Assembly: GCF_014137945.1 (NCBI RefSeq)
Contig: NZ_JACGWX010000001.1
Span: forward strand, 186,001 to 250,000
Direction: 5' to 3'
From: Microcella alkalica
Lineage (GTDB): Bacteria > Actinomycetota > Actinomycetes > Actinomycetales > Microbacteriaceae
Length of the DNA: 64,000 nucleotides
Made by a program: the position numbers and the translations under genes. Positions 35,598 to 43,611 of this stretch are shown in pieces; position 1 is the stretch's first letter, and every line of letters begins with the position of its first letter. Below the pieces are notes generated by a model that did no database searches, was not told the origin of the DNA, and saw nothing but the letters and a program-made list of their open reading frames with translations.

Positions 35598-36226
35598 TGC
35601 TCGACCGCCCCGTCCGCGCCCTGCTCGAGCGGCCCGTCGGTGCCCTCGCCGCGGCGCTCGACCGCCCCGGCATCACGCCCGACGGCCTCACCCTCGTCGG
35701 CCTCGCGCTCGGTGTCGCCTCCGCCGTCGCCGCGGCCACCCAGCTCTGGGCGCTCGCGCTCGTGCTGTGGCTCGTATCGCGCGTGCTCGACGGCCTCGAC
35801 GGAGCGCTCGCGCGACGGCGCCGGGCCGACGGGCGGGTCTCCGGCGACAGCCAGGCAGGCGGATTCCTCGACATCACGGCCGACTTCCTCGTGTACGGCG
35901 CGACCGTGCTCGGAGTCGCCCTCGGCGCGACGGCGGCGTTCGACGCGCCGTGGCAGCCCTTCGCTGCCGTCCTGCTCGCCTACTACGTCAACGGTGCGGC
36001 GTTCCTCGCGTTCAGCTCGATCGCCGAGCGCACCGGGCGCCAGCTCGACGACGGGCGCTCGCTGTCGTTCCTCGGGCGGCTCGCCGAGGGCACCGAGACG
36101 ATCGTCGTGCACAGCCTCTGGCTCATCCTCCCGTTCTGGTCATGGCAGCTCGCCACGGCGTGGGCGGTCTTCGTCGGCATCAGCGCCGTGCAGCGCATGG
36201 TGGCCGGGTACCGCGCGCTGCGCTGA
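35597..36226 (+). CDS. CDP-alcohol phosphatidyltransferase
   Basis: 209 residues with about six helices. The CDP-alcohol motif is DGLDGALAR followed at the right distance by GGFLDITADF (DGxxAR...GxxxDxxxD), with the four metal-binding aspartates. It transfers a phosphatidyl group from CDP-diacylglycerol to an alcohol (or the reverse type in which CDP-alcohol is the donor); the acceptor is not predictable. Coupled to the TVP38 gene. Confidence 0.9.
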   Translation: MLDRPVRALLERPVGALAAALDRPGITPDGLTLVGLALGVASAVAAATQLWALALVLWLVSRVLDGLDGALARRRRADGRVSGDSQAGGFLDITADFLVYGATVLGVALGATAAFDAPWQPFAAVLLAYYVNGAAFLAFSSIAERTGRQLDDGRSLSFLGRLAEGTETIVVHSLWLILPFWSWQLATAWAVFVGISAVQRMVAGYRALR

Positions 36227-36279
36227 CCCGCGCGCGGGCTCGTGCGCTCGACCGCGCGGGGCGCTCGGGGCTAGCGGGG

Positions 36280-37728
36280 CTAGCGCATCCGCCAGGCGGT
36301 GATGCGCGCGAGCACGGCGATCGCGCGGGCGAGCGCGCCGGAGCGCAGTCGGCCTCGGACATCCGCCACCGCCGCGTTCCACAGCGCGTCGCTGTAGGTC
36401 GGGTAGGCGTGGGTCGTGCTCGCGATGTCGCTCGTGCGGAGGCCCTGGCGAACGGCGAGGGAGGCCTCGCCGAGCGATTCGCCGGCGCGGGGCCCGACGA
36501 TCGTCGCCCCGAGCACGCGCCCGCGGCCGTCGATGACGAGCCGCGTGAATCCTGAAGTGCGGCCGTCGGCGATCGCGCGATCGGTGTGGCGGTGGCGCAC
36601 CTCGCTCACGGTGCACCCGTTCTCCTCCGCCTCGGACGGCAGCAGCCCGACTGCGCCGACCTCGGGGTGAGTGAAGGTCACCCGGGGCACGGCGTCGCGA
36701 TCGATGCGTCGGCGCAGGCCGAGGATGGCGTTCGTCGCGGCGATGCTGCCGTTGACGCCCGCCGTGTGCGTGAACTGCGGCAGCCCGCTCACGTCGCCCG
36801 CGGCGAGGATGCGGCGGTTGCTCGTGCGCAGCGATTCGTCGACGGTCACGTGGCCGCGCTCGTCGGTGCGCACGCCGGCGGCGTCGAGCCCGAGGCCGGC
36901 CGTGCGGGGGCGGCGTCCGAGCGCCACGAGGAGGCGATCGAAGGGCACGCGGTCGCCTGTCGACAGGTGCAGGATGCCCGAGAGGCGGTCATCCGCCCCC
37001 TCGACCCGCTCCACCGTCGTCGCGACCCGCACGTCGACGCCGTCGGCGACGAGCGCCTCGGCCACGATCGCGCTCGCGTCCGGATCCTCCTTGGGCAGCA
37101 GGCGCGCGTTCCGCTGCACGAGGGTCACCTGCGCGCCGAGACGCGCGAACGCCTGCCCGAGCTCGCACCCGATCGCGCCGCCGCCGAGGACCACGAGCCG
37201 CTCGGGGCGCGAGGTCAGCTCCCACACCGAGTCGCTCGTGAGCACCTCGACGCCCTCGATCCCGGGGAGGTCGGGCACGTCGGGGGAGGAGCCGGTCGCG
37301 ATCACGGCCTGCCGGAAGGCGATCGCGCGACCGTCGATCTCGGCGGCGCGGGGGCCGGTGAAGCGCGCGCGGCCCATGACGACGAGCGCCCCGGCGGCCT
37401 CCGTGGCCTCGACCGAGTCGACCGGCTCGATCTCGTGGATCGCGCCGTGCACGTGGGCGAGAACGGCCGCGAAGTCGACGTCGACGGCCCCGGTGGCGAC
37501 GCCGAGCGCGCGGGGATCGACCGCCGAGTGGGCGGCCTCCGCGGCGGCGATGAGCGACTTCGAGGGCACGCACCCCGTCCAGAGGCAGTCGCCGCCCATG
37601 CGGTGCGCCTCGACCAGCAGGGCCGTCGCGCCGAAGCCCGCGGCGGTCTTCGCGGCGACCAGTCCGGCGGTTCCGCCGCCGATCACGAGGAGGTCGACGT
37701 CGGCGGGCAGGTCGGCGAGCGCGGTCAT
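36280..37728 (-). CDS. FAD-dependent pyridine nucleotide-disulfide oxidoreductase
   Basis: 482 residues of mercuric-reductase/lipoamide-dehydrogenase type. FAD site LLVIGGGTAGLVAAKTAAGF, redox-active cysteines Cys48 and Cys53 in GGDCLWTGCVPSKS, NAD(P) site VVLGGGAIGCELGQAFARLG, second FAD motif ILAAGDVSG and the C-terminal dimerisation domain ending with HAYPTYSDALWNAAV. No N-terminal HMA domain and no C-terminal vicinal cysteine pair, so mercury reduction is unlikely. Substrate unknown. Confidence 0.92.
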   Translation of the reverse strand: MTALADLPADVDLLVIGGGTAGLVAAKTAAGFGATALLVEAHRMGGDCLWTGCVPSKSLIAAAEAAHSAVDPRALGVATGAVDVDFAAVLAHVHGAIHEIEPVDSVEATEAAGALVVMGRARFTGPRAAEIDGRAIAFRQAVIATGSSPDVPDLPGIEGVEVLTSDSVWELTSRPERLVVLGGGAIGCELGQAFARLGAQVTLVQRNARLLPKEDPDASAIVAEALVADGVDVRVATTVERVEGADDRLSGILHLSTGDRVPFDRLLVALGRRPRTAGLGLDAAGVRTDERGHVTVDESLRTSNRRILAAGDVSGLPQFTHTAGVNGSIAATNAILGLRRRIDRDAVPRVTFTHPEVGAVGLLPSEAEENGCTVSEVRHRHTDRAIADGRTSGFTRLVIDGRGRVLGATIVGPRAGESLGEASLAVRQGLRTSDIASTTHAYPTYSDALWNAAVADVRGRLRSGALARAIAVLARITAWRMR

Positions 37729-37770
37729 GGCCCGAGGCTACTTCGGGCGAGGGCGGGTTATGCTCCAAAC

Positions 37771-38430
37771 GTGGCGCGCGAACGATATTCCTCCGGCGCG
37801 CGCCTGTACGACGCGCTGTCGGCCGAGTGGCCGGTGTACCGCGTCGGCAGGACGACCGCGATCGCGCAGCTCGATCCGCGGCCGGGCGAGCGCGTGCTCG
37901 ATCTCGGGTGCGGAACGGGCCTCAACCACGCGCTCCTCGACGCGGCCGTCGGGCCGGACGGCGCCGTGCTCGGCGTCGACCGAAGCGCTCAGATGCTCGC
38001 GGCCGCCCGCCGCAGAGCCGAACGGTACGGCCTGCGCACCGTGCGCCTGCTCGAGGCCGATGCGACCGAGCTCGACGTCGATGCCGCGCGCGAGGCCCTC
38101 GGCGGGCCCGCCGACGTGGTCATCGCGACCTACACCCTGTCGATCATGAGCGACCCGGCCGAGGCGTGGCGCCGCGCTCTCGCCGTCGCCCGCCCCGGCG
38201 CGCGCGTCGCGATCGTCGACATGCAGGAGCCCCACGGATCCGCGCGGATCGTCTCCCCGCTCGCGCGCGCCTTCGCCGGCTTCGGCGGAGCCGATCTGAA
38301 CGCGCGGACCTGGCGGATGATCGAGACCGGAGCGCGCGGAGTGAGCGCGCGCGGTCTGCGCGGCGGCCACATCCAGGTGCGCGTCGGCACCCTGCCCGAC
38401 ACCAGCCCGACCCAGGAGGCTCGCCCGTGA
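37771..38430 (+). CDS. Class I SAM-dependent methyltransferase
   Basis: 219 residues from GTG at 37771. It opens ARERYSSGARLYDALSAEWP, then motif I VLDLGCGTGLNHALLDAA, the acidic VLGVDRSAQML and the post-II VVIATYTLSIMSDPAEAWRR, as in UbiE/COQ5-like small-molecule methyltransferases. Acceptor unknown. Its stop overlaps the acetyltransferase start by four bases (GTGA). Confidence 0.88.
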   Translation: MARERYSSGARLYDALSAEWPVYRVGRTTAIAQLDPRPGERVLDLGCGTGLNHALLDAAVGPDGAVLGVDRSAQMLAAARRRAERYGLRTVRLLEADATELDVDAAREALGGPADVVIATYTLSIMSDPAEAWRRALAVARPGARVAIVDMQEPHGSARIVSPLARAFAGFGGADLNARTWRMIETGARGVSARGLRGGHIQVRVGTLPDTSPTQEARP

Positions 38431-38930
38431 CCGACCGCGCCGCCCTGCGCCACCTCGAGAGTGCGGATGCGCCCGCCCTCGTGACGCTCAACGATGCGGC
38501 GCATCCGGCCGTCCCGATCACGAGCGCCGACGAAATGCGCGCGCTGCTCGAGCTCGCGGGCCTAGCCCTGGGGCTGGAGCGCGACGGCGCGCTCGTCGGC
38601 TTCGTCATCGCGATGCACCCTGGGGCCGCGTACGCGAGCGAGAACTTCCGCTGGTTCGAGGCGCGCGGCACGGGCCATGTCTACGTCGACCGCATCGTCG
38701 TCGCCGAGAGCGAGCGAGGCAGGGGCCTCGGACCGGTGCTCTACGACGCGGTGTTCACCGAGGCGCGCAGGCTGGGCCACCCGGAGGTCACCTGCGAGGT
38801 CAACCTCGACCCGCCGAACCCGGGCAGTCTGGCCTTCCACTCGCGGCTCGGTTTCGTGCAGGTCGGCACGCAGGCGACGAAGGGCGGCAGCATCACGGTC
38901 GCGCTCATGGCGGCGCCCGTCGAGCGCTGA
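38427..38930 (+). CDS. GNAT family N-acetyltransferase
   Basis: 167 residues. The acetyl-CoA binding core has VYVDRIVVAESERGRGLGPV (the R/Q-x-x-G-x-G/A motif) followed by LYDAVFTEARRLGH and the C-terminal SLAFHSRLGFVQVG. Family usually acetylates amines; substrate unknown. Translationally coupled to the upstream methyltransferase. Ends four bases before the convergent devR. Confidence 0.92.
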   Translation: MTDRAALRHLESADAPALVTLNDAAHPAVPITSADEMRALLELAGLALGLERDGALVGFVIAMHPGAAYASENFRWFEARGTGHVYVDRIVVAESERGRGLGPVLYDAVFTEARRLGHPEVTCEVNLDPPNPGSLAFHSRLGFVQVGTQATKGGSITVALMAAPVER

Positions 38931-38934
38931 TCGG

Positions 38935-39588
38935 CTACGGCCTGCGCATCCACTCGGTCGCGAGCACGGCGGCCTGGGTGCGGCGCTGCAGCCCCAGCTT
39001 CGACAGGATGCCGCTGACGTAGTTCTTCACCGTCTTCTCGGCGAGGAACAGCCGCCCGGCGATCTCGCGGTTCGAGAGCCCCTCGGCGATGAGCGCGATG
39101 ATCTCGCGCTCGCGGGGTGTGAGGTCGGCGAGCGGCGAGCCCGCTCGGGTGTCGGCGCTCGCCGCGGTCATGCGCGAGCGCACGCGCGCGACGACCTCGG
39201 GGTCGAGCAGCGACTCGCCTCGGGCGACCCGGCGGATCCCCTCCACGAGCCGCGTCGCCCGCACCTCCTTCAGGAGGTACCCGTCCGCGCCCGCGAGCAC
39301 GGCGCCGAGCACGGCCTCGTCGTCGTCGTACGAGGTGAGGATGACGCACCCGATGGACGGGTCGGCCGACTTCACGTCGCGGCAGACGTCGATGCCGCTG
39401 CCGTCGGGCAGCCGCCCGTCGAGAACCGCGACCGTGGTGCCCGCCGCGATGATGGCCTCGGCGGCGCCGGCGACCTCGCCGGCCTCGCCCACGACGACGA
39501 TGCCGTCCTCTTCCGCGAGGAGGTCGGCGAGGCCTCGACGCACGATCTCGTGATCGTCGAGGAGGAAGACGCGCACCGGGTCGCTCAT
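38935..39588 (-). CDS. devR: NarL/LuxR-family response regulator, DevR/DosR-like
   Basis: 217 residues. Receiver domain (1-120) with VFLLDDHEIVRRGLADLLAE, phospho-acceptor Asp57 in VAVLDGRLPDGSGIDVCRD, ILTSYDDDEAVL and GYLLKE. LuxR-type HTH at ~150-210 (LTPREREIIALIAEGLSN, FLAEKTVKNYVSGILSKLGL, then RRTQAAVLATE). The HTH and receiver strings follow mycobacterial DosR very closely, so the product probably controls a redox/low-oxygen regulon. ATGA overlap with the kinase gene. Confidence 0.88.
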   Translation of the reverse strand: MSDPVRVFLLDDHEIVRRGLADLLAEEDGIVVVGEAGEVAGAAEAIIAAGTTVAVLDGRLPDGSGIDVCRDVKSADPSIGCVILTSYDDDEAVLGAVLAGADGYLLKEVRATRLVEGIRRVARGESLLDPEVVARVRSRMTAASADTRAGSPLADLTPREREIIALIAEGLSNREIAGRLFLAEKTVKNYVSGILSKLGLQRRTQAAVLATEWMRRP

Positions 39589-41135
39589 GACGCCTTCCAG
39601 GGTACGACCCAGCGAAGCTGCGTGCCGCGCGGAGATGCGGGGCCGATCGCGAAGGTGCCGCCGAGCTCGACGGCGCGAGCGCGCAGGTTCTCGAGCCCGC
39701 TGCGCCTGCCCGAGACGGGCATCCCGATGCCGTCATCGGTGATCGTGATGACCACCTGGGCGCCCCGCACCGCCATGCTGACGGTGACGGCGCGCGCGCG
39801 GGCGTGGCGGACGGCGTTCGACAGCGCCTCCCGGACGACGGCCGCGACCTCGTCTCCGAGAGAGGTGTCGACGAGAGTGTCGACGGGGCCGCTGAACTCC
39901 AGTCGCGAATCGAGGTCCTCGCCCTCGAGGGTCTGGCGCACGAGGGTGTTTATGCGAGCGCGCAGGCTGTACGCCTCGGCGGCAGGGGCAGCGGAGAGCC
40001 GGTAGATCGCCTGCCGGATCTGGCGGATCGTCGCGTCGATCGCGTCGACCTGAGCGGCGATCTTCGCACCCATCGGGGAGGTCGGGTCGCCCACGGTGCT
40101 CTGCAGAGTGAGCCCGATCGCGAACAGCGACTGGATGACGTGGTCGTGCAGGTCGCGCGCGATCCGCTCGCGCTCGTCGGCGAGGGCGAGGCGCTGCTCG
40201 TCGATCCGCGACAGGGCGAGCTCGCGGGCGATCGCGACGGACCGGGCGAATCGCTCGGCCGTCTCGCGCTCGCCCTCCTCGAAGGGATGCCCGTCGGGCC
40301 CTCTGACGATCTCGAGCGTCCCGAGGCGTCGCTCCTCCGCTCCCAGCAGGGGCACGTCGAGGCGCGGGCCGTCGCCGAGCGCGTCGCCAGCCGTCGCCGC
40401 GAGCTCCGCGTCGCCCTCGCCGATGCGGAGGACGACGCCGCGCGCCTCGGACACCGCGAGGACCGTCTCGGCGACCTCGGCGGCGTCGTCGGGACTCAGC
40501 TGACCCGCGAGGAGCCGCTGGATGACGCGCTCGGAGGCCTCGAGCCAGCGACGCTCGGCCTGCGCGCGCTCGTAGAGCCGGGAGTTCGCGATCGCCGTTC
40601 CCGCCATGGCGGCGAGGGTCGTGATGAGCGCCTCATCGACCTCGTCGAATGGATCGCCCCCCGCTCGCTCGGTCAGGTAGAGGTTGCCGAACACGGCGCC
40701 GCCGACGCGAATGGGGACGCCGAGGAAGGAGCCCATGGGCGGGTGGTGCGCGGGGAATCCGGCCGAGCGTGGATCGTCGGCGAGCCGATCGAGCCGGATA
40801 GTGCGGGCGTCCGTCACGACGGCGCCGAGGATCCCGTGCCCGGTGGGGAGGCTGCCGATCCGCTCCGCCCGCTCGACCGTCAGACCGGAGTGCAGGAACC
40901 GCTCGAGACTGCCGTCGGGGGCGATGACGCCGAGGGCGCCGTAGCGCGCGCCGACGAGCTCGCGCCCCACCTCGACGATCCGCTGCAGCGCGTGCGTGAG
41001 GTCCAGCTCGCGCGTGACGGTCTGCGCGGCGGAGACCAGCAGCGCGAGGCGGTCGCGACCCGCCGCCGAGTCGTCGGTGCGGTCGAGGATCCGCGAGACG
41101 AGGGCGGTGAGGTCGCCGTGCCCCTCGATCTCCAC
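39585..41135 (-). CDS. devS: GAF-domain sensor histidine kinase, DevS/DosS-like
   Basis: 516 residues, no membrane segment. GAF-A (~45-190) carries GFPAHHPPMGSFLGVPIRV with His131, and GNLYLTERA with Tyr153; their spacing (22) equals that of the haem ligand His149 and the distal Tyr171 of DosS. GAF-B (~200-305) follows. HisKA_3 has the phospho-acceptor His330 in RERIARDLHDHVIQSLFAIG, and the HATPase has VVREALSNAVRHARA and ITDDGIGMP. Likely a haem-based redox/gas sensor feeding devR. Starts three bases after terC. Confidence 0.88.
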   Translation of the reverse strand: MEIEGHGDLTALVSRILDRTDDSAAGRDRLALLVSAAQTVTRELDLTHALQRIVEVGRELVGARYGALGVIAPDGSLERFLHSGLTVERAERIGSLPTGHGILGAVVTDARTIRLDRLADDPRSAGFPAHHPPMGSFLGVPIRVGGAVFGNLYLTERAGGDPFDEVDEALITTLAAMAGTAIANSRLYERAQAERRWLEASERVIQRLLAGQLSPDDAAEVAETVLAVSEARGVVLRIGEGDAELAATAGDALGDGPRLDVPLLGAEERRLGTLEIVRGPDGHPFEEGERETAERFARSVAIARELALSRIDEQRLALADERERIARDLHDHVIQSLFAIGLTLQSTVGDPTSPMGAKIAAQVDAIDATIRQIRQAIYRLSAAPAAEAYSLRARINTLVRQTLEGEDLDSRLEFSGPVDTLVDTSLGDEVAAVVREALSNAVRHARARAVTVSMAVRGAQVVITITDDGIGMPVSGRRSGLENLRARAVELGGTFAIGPASPRGTQLRWVVPWKAS

Positions 41136-41138
41136 GCG

Positions 41139-41939
41139 CTAGGGCTTCGTCGGAGTGGAGGCCGTCTCGATGGTCTCCTTCACCATGAACGGGCGCAGCT
41201 GCACGGGCTCGATCTTCTTCTCGTGCTTCTTCGCCGCACGACCGCGGGCGATCAGGTTGAGAACCTCGACGCCGATCGCGAACGCGATCGGGCCGTAGAT
41301 GAGCGCCTTGTCGACCTTGACATCGAAGCCCTCGGCGATCAGCATCGCGCCGATGAGCACGAGGAATGCCAGCGCGAGCATCTTGACCGTGGGGTGGCGG
41401 TTGACGAAGTCGCTCACGGCCTTGGCGGTGAAGAGCATGATCAGCACGGCGATGACGACGGCGGAGACCATGACCCAGAGCTCATCGACCATGCCGACGG
41501 CGGTGATCACCGAGTCGATCGAGAAGACCATGTCGATGAGGATGATCTGAACGATCACGGCGCCGAAGGTTGCGGCCTTGCCGCCGCCTGCGGCGTGCGC
41601 CTCCTCGCCCTCCAGCCGCTCGTGGATCTCGGTCGTCGCCTTGTAGAGCAGGAAGAGGCCGCCGACGATGAGGATCAGGTCCTTGCCGGAGAAGCCCATG
41701 CCGAACAGCTCGAAGAGGTCGGCGGTGAGGGTGATGACCCATGAAGCCGCGAAGAGAAGCGCGATCCGCATGAACATCGCGAGCGTGAGGCCGATGATGC
41801 GGGCCTTGTTCTGCTGCTCGGGCGGGAGCTTCGCGGCGAGGATCGAGATGAATACGACGTTGTCGATGCCGAGCACGATCTCGAGCAGGAGGAGCGAGGC
41901 GAAGGCGATGAGCAGCTCTGGCGTGAAGACGATGTCCAT
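41139..41939 (-). CDS. TerC family integral membrane protein
   Basis: 266 residues with seven to eight helices. The TerC acidic signatures are in LLLLEIVLGIDNVVFISILA and ILIDMVFSIDSVITAVGMV, and the charged loop ATTEIHERLEGEEAHAAGG follows the family pattern. Members include tellurite-resistance TerC and manganese exporters (Alx/YkoY type). First gene of a tight cluster terC-devS-devR with three-base and overlapping junctions. Confidence 0.92.
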   Translation of the reverse strand: MDIVFTPELLIAFASLLLLEIVLGIDNVVFISILAAKLPPEQQNKARIIGLTLAMFMRIALLFAASWVITLTADLFELFGMGFSGKDLILIVGGLFLLYKATTEIHERLEGEEAHAAGGGKAATFGAVIVQIILIDMVFSIDSVITAVGMVDELWVMVSAVVIAVLIMLFTAKAVSDFVNRHPTVKMLALAFLVLIGAMLIAEGFDVKVDKALIYGPIAFAIGVEVLNLIARGRAAKKHEKKIEPVQLRPFMVKETIETASTPTKP

Positions 41940-41975
41940 GCCGAGGATCCTAGTGAGCCGCTCGGTCGGCGGGGC

Positions 41976-42779
41976 TCAGGGCGTCGCGTCCTCCCAGCCG
42001 AGCCTCCTCTTGACGACCGCTGCCGCCTCGGCCGGCCAGTCGCTCCAGCGAGCGATCGCGGTCGCCTCGGCGACGTAGAGGAGGCCGCGCGCGGCGGTCT
42101 CCGGGTCGCGCTCGAGGGCGCGCTCGATGACGGCGGAGAGATCGGGATGCACCTGCTCGAGCCGCCGATAGACGTCCAGATCGTCGAGCCGCGGGTCGTT
42201 GGCCCCCGGGACGACGCGCCGATGGAGCGCGAGGAGGTGGGCGAGTGCGTGCGTGCGTATGAACTGGCCGGCCGTCAGGGTCTCCCCGCGGCGCGACCGG
42301 CCGACCCCGATGAGCAGAAGCGAGAGGAACAGCTGGGCGTGCTCGAGCGGTGAGCGCTCGGAGCCCGGCTTCGGCTTCGCCGCGACATCCTTCATCGTCG
42401 CGTAGACGCCGCCGCGGTCGAGCGGGACCTCGAAGGCGTTCGCGTGGGCCAGCGTCAGCTCGTCGGGGGCGAACACGGCGAACTCGAGAACGTGGCCGTC
42501 TCGGTAGACGCACTTGAGGCCGTGCGCGGTCTCGCGCGCGGCGATCACGAGCTGGTCGTGGTCGGGCAGCCATCGCAGATCGGTGCGCATCGCCTCGGCG
42601 TCGTGGTGGCTGGAGCACACGACGAGGAAGTCGTGGTCGCTCCACTCGTCGACGCGCGAGCGGTCGGCGGTCGATCCGGCGAGGACGAGGCCCGTGACCT
42701 CGGGGCGGGATTCGAGGGATTCGATGAGCCGGTCGAGGTAGGCGGAAAACGCGCGGCGGACGCCGCTGATGTCGAGCAT
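41976..42779 (-). CDS. Nucleotidyltransferase-fold protein
   Basis: 267 residues from ATG at 42779 (the frame is open to 42812). The polymerase-beta-like nucleotidyltransferase motif is VTGLVLAGSTADRSRVDEWS followed by DHDFLVV (GS...DxD). A helical C-terminal half follows, with HAQLFLSLLLIGVGRSRRGE. Members include aminoglycoside nucleotidyltransferases and uncharacterised enzymes; no specific substrate is evident. It is divergent from the TPP-riboswitch operon. Confidence 0.75.
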   Translation of the reverse strand: MLDISGVRRAFSAYLDRLIESLESRPEVTGLVLAGSTADRSRVDEWSDHDFLVVCSSHHDAEAMRTDLRWLPDHDQLVIAARETAHGLKCVYRDGHVLEFAVFAPDELTLAHANAFEVPLDRGGVYATMKDVAAKPKPGSERSPLEHAQLFLSLLLIGVGRSRRGETLTAGQFIRTHALAHLLALHRRVVPGANDPRLDDLDVYRRLEQVHPDLSAVIERALERDPETAARGLLYVAEATAIARWSDWPAEAAAVVKRRLGWEDATP

Positions 42780-42821
42780 GCGCACCACCCTAGGGGCGGA
42801 AGAGGCGTACACTGAGCGCTG

Positions 42822-42911
42822 TACACGGGAGTCCGGTGAGCCGGGCTGAGAGGAAGCTTCTCCAAGCTTCGACCGTCGAACCTGATCCGGATCATGCCGG
42901 CGAAGGGAGGA
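42822..42911 (+). promoter_or_regulatory. TPP (thiamine pyrophosphate) riboswitch
   Basis: THI-box aptamer: ACACGGGAGTCCGGTGAGCC (42823 on), GGGCTGAGAGGAAGC (the CUGAGA motif near 42845), a variable P3 stem, CCGTCGAACCTGATCCGG (the conserved ACCUGAUC) and CGAAGGGAGG at the end. It controls the thiamine-precursor uptake operon that starts at 42976. A short GCCGAA/TTCGGC hairpin at 42927-42940 may be part of the expression platform. Confidence 0.95.
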
Positions 42912-42975
42912 CTTCTCGCACCCGTGCCGAACCGTTCGGCGTCCTCCGACGCCCTTCTAGAAAGGCACGAACATC

Positions 42976-43611
42976 ATGGTCTCGACCGCACCCTCGACCA
43001 CTTCCGCGGCCCGCGCGCCGCGCCCCTCGATGCGGTGGCGCGTCGTCGACATCGTCATCGCGAGCGTCCTCGGCGTCGCGGGCGGCCTCGTCATGGTGGT
43101 GTGGAACCTCACCTACCAGCCGATCACGGCCCCGATCGAGGCGGCGCTGCCCGGCCTGCAGGCGCTGCTCTACGGCGTCTGGCTCTTTCCCGCGGTGCTC
43201 GTCGGACTCGTCGTGCGGAAGCCCGGCGCTGCTCTCTACGGCGAGCTCGTGGCGGCGGCCACCTCGGCGCTGCTCGGCGGGTTCTGGGGCTGGACGGCGA
43301 TCCAGTGGGGTCTCGTGCAGGGCCTGGGCGCCGAGCTCGTCTTCGCGCTCCTGCTCTACCGCGCGTGGGGTCTCGTCCCCGCGATCCTCGCCGGCCTCGG
43401 CGCGGGGGTCGGCATGGCGATCATGGACCTCACGTTCTACTACGCCGACTCGCGCCCCGAGTTCGTCGTGATCTACGCCGCGAGCGCGATGACCTCCGGC
43501 GCCATCCTCGCGGGCGGCGGGTCGTGGCTGCTGACGCGCGCCCTCGCGCGCACGGGCGCTCTCAGCCGGTTCGCGGCAGGTCGCGAGCACGCGGCGCGTG
43601 CCGATTCCTGA
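42976..43611 (+). CDS. ykoE: ECF transporter substrate-binding component YkoE
   Basis: 211 residues with about six helices after a Ser/Thr/Ala-rich start. YkoE family strings: RVVDIVIASVLGVAGGLVMV, WNLTYQPITAPIEAALPGL, GELVAAATSALLGGFWGW and WGLVPAILAGLGAGVGMAIM. It is the S component for thiamine precursors (HMP) in the ykoFEDC type system of Bacillus. The TPP riboswitch ahead supports this. Overlaps the next gene by 14 bases. Confidence 0.92.
   Translation: MVSTAPSTTSAARAPRPSMRWRVVDIVIASVLGVAGGLVMVVWNLTYQPITAPIEAALPGLQALLYGVWLFPAVLVGLVVRKPGAALYGELVAAATSALLGGFWGWTAIQWGLVQGLGAELVFALLLYRAWGLVPAILAGLGAGVGMAIMDLTFYYADSRPEFVVIYAASAMTSGAILAGGGSWLLTRALARTGALSRFAAGREHAARADS

Noticed and set aside
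36280-37728. Mercuric reductase
   Set aside because: No HMA domain, no C-terminal CC pair and no mer genes nearby; only the general disulfide-reductase fold is supported.
39804-41744. Long open frame on the plus strand opposite devS and terC
   Set aside because: GC-rich sequence gives long antisense frames. This one has no domain, is Arg/Glu/Asp-biased, and covers two clearly identified genes.
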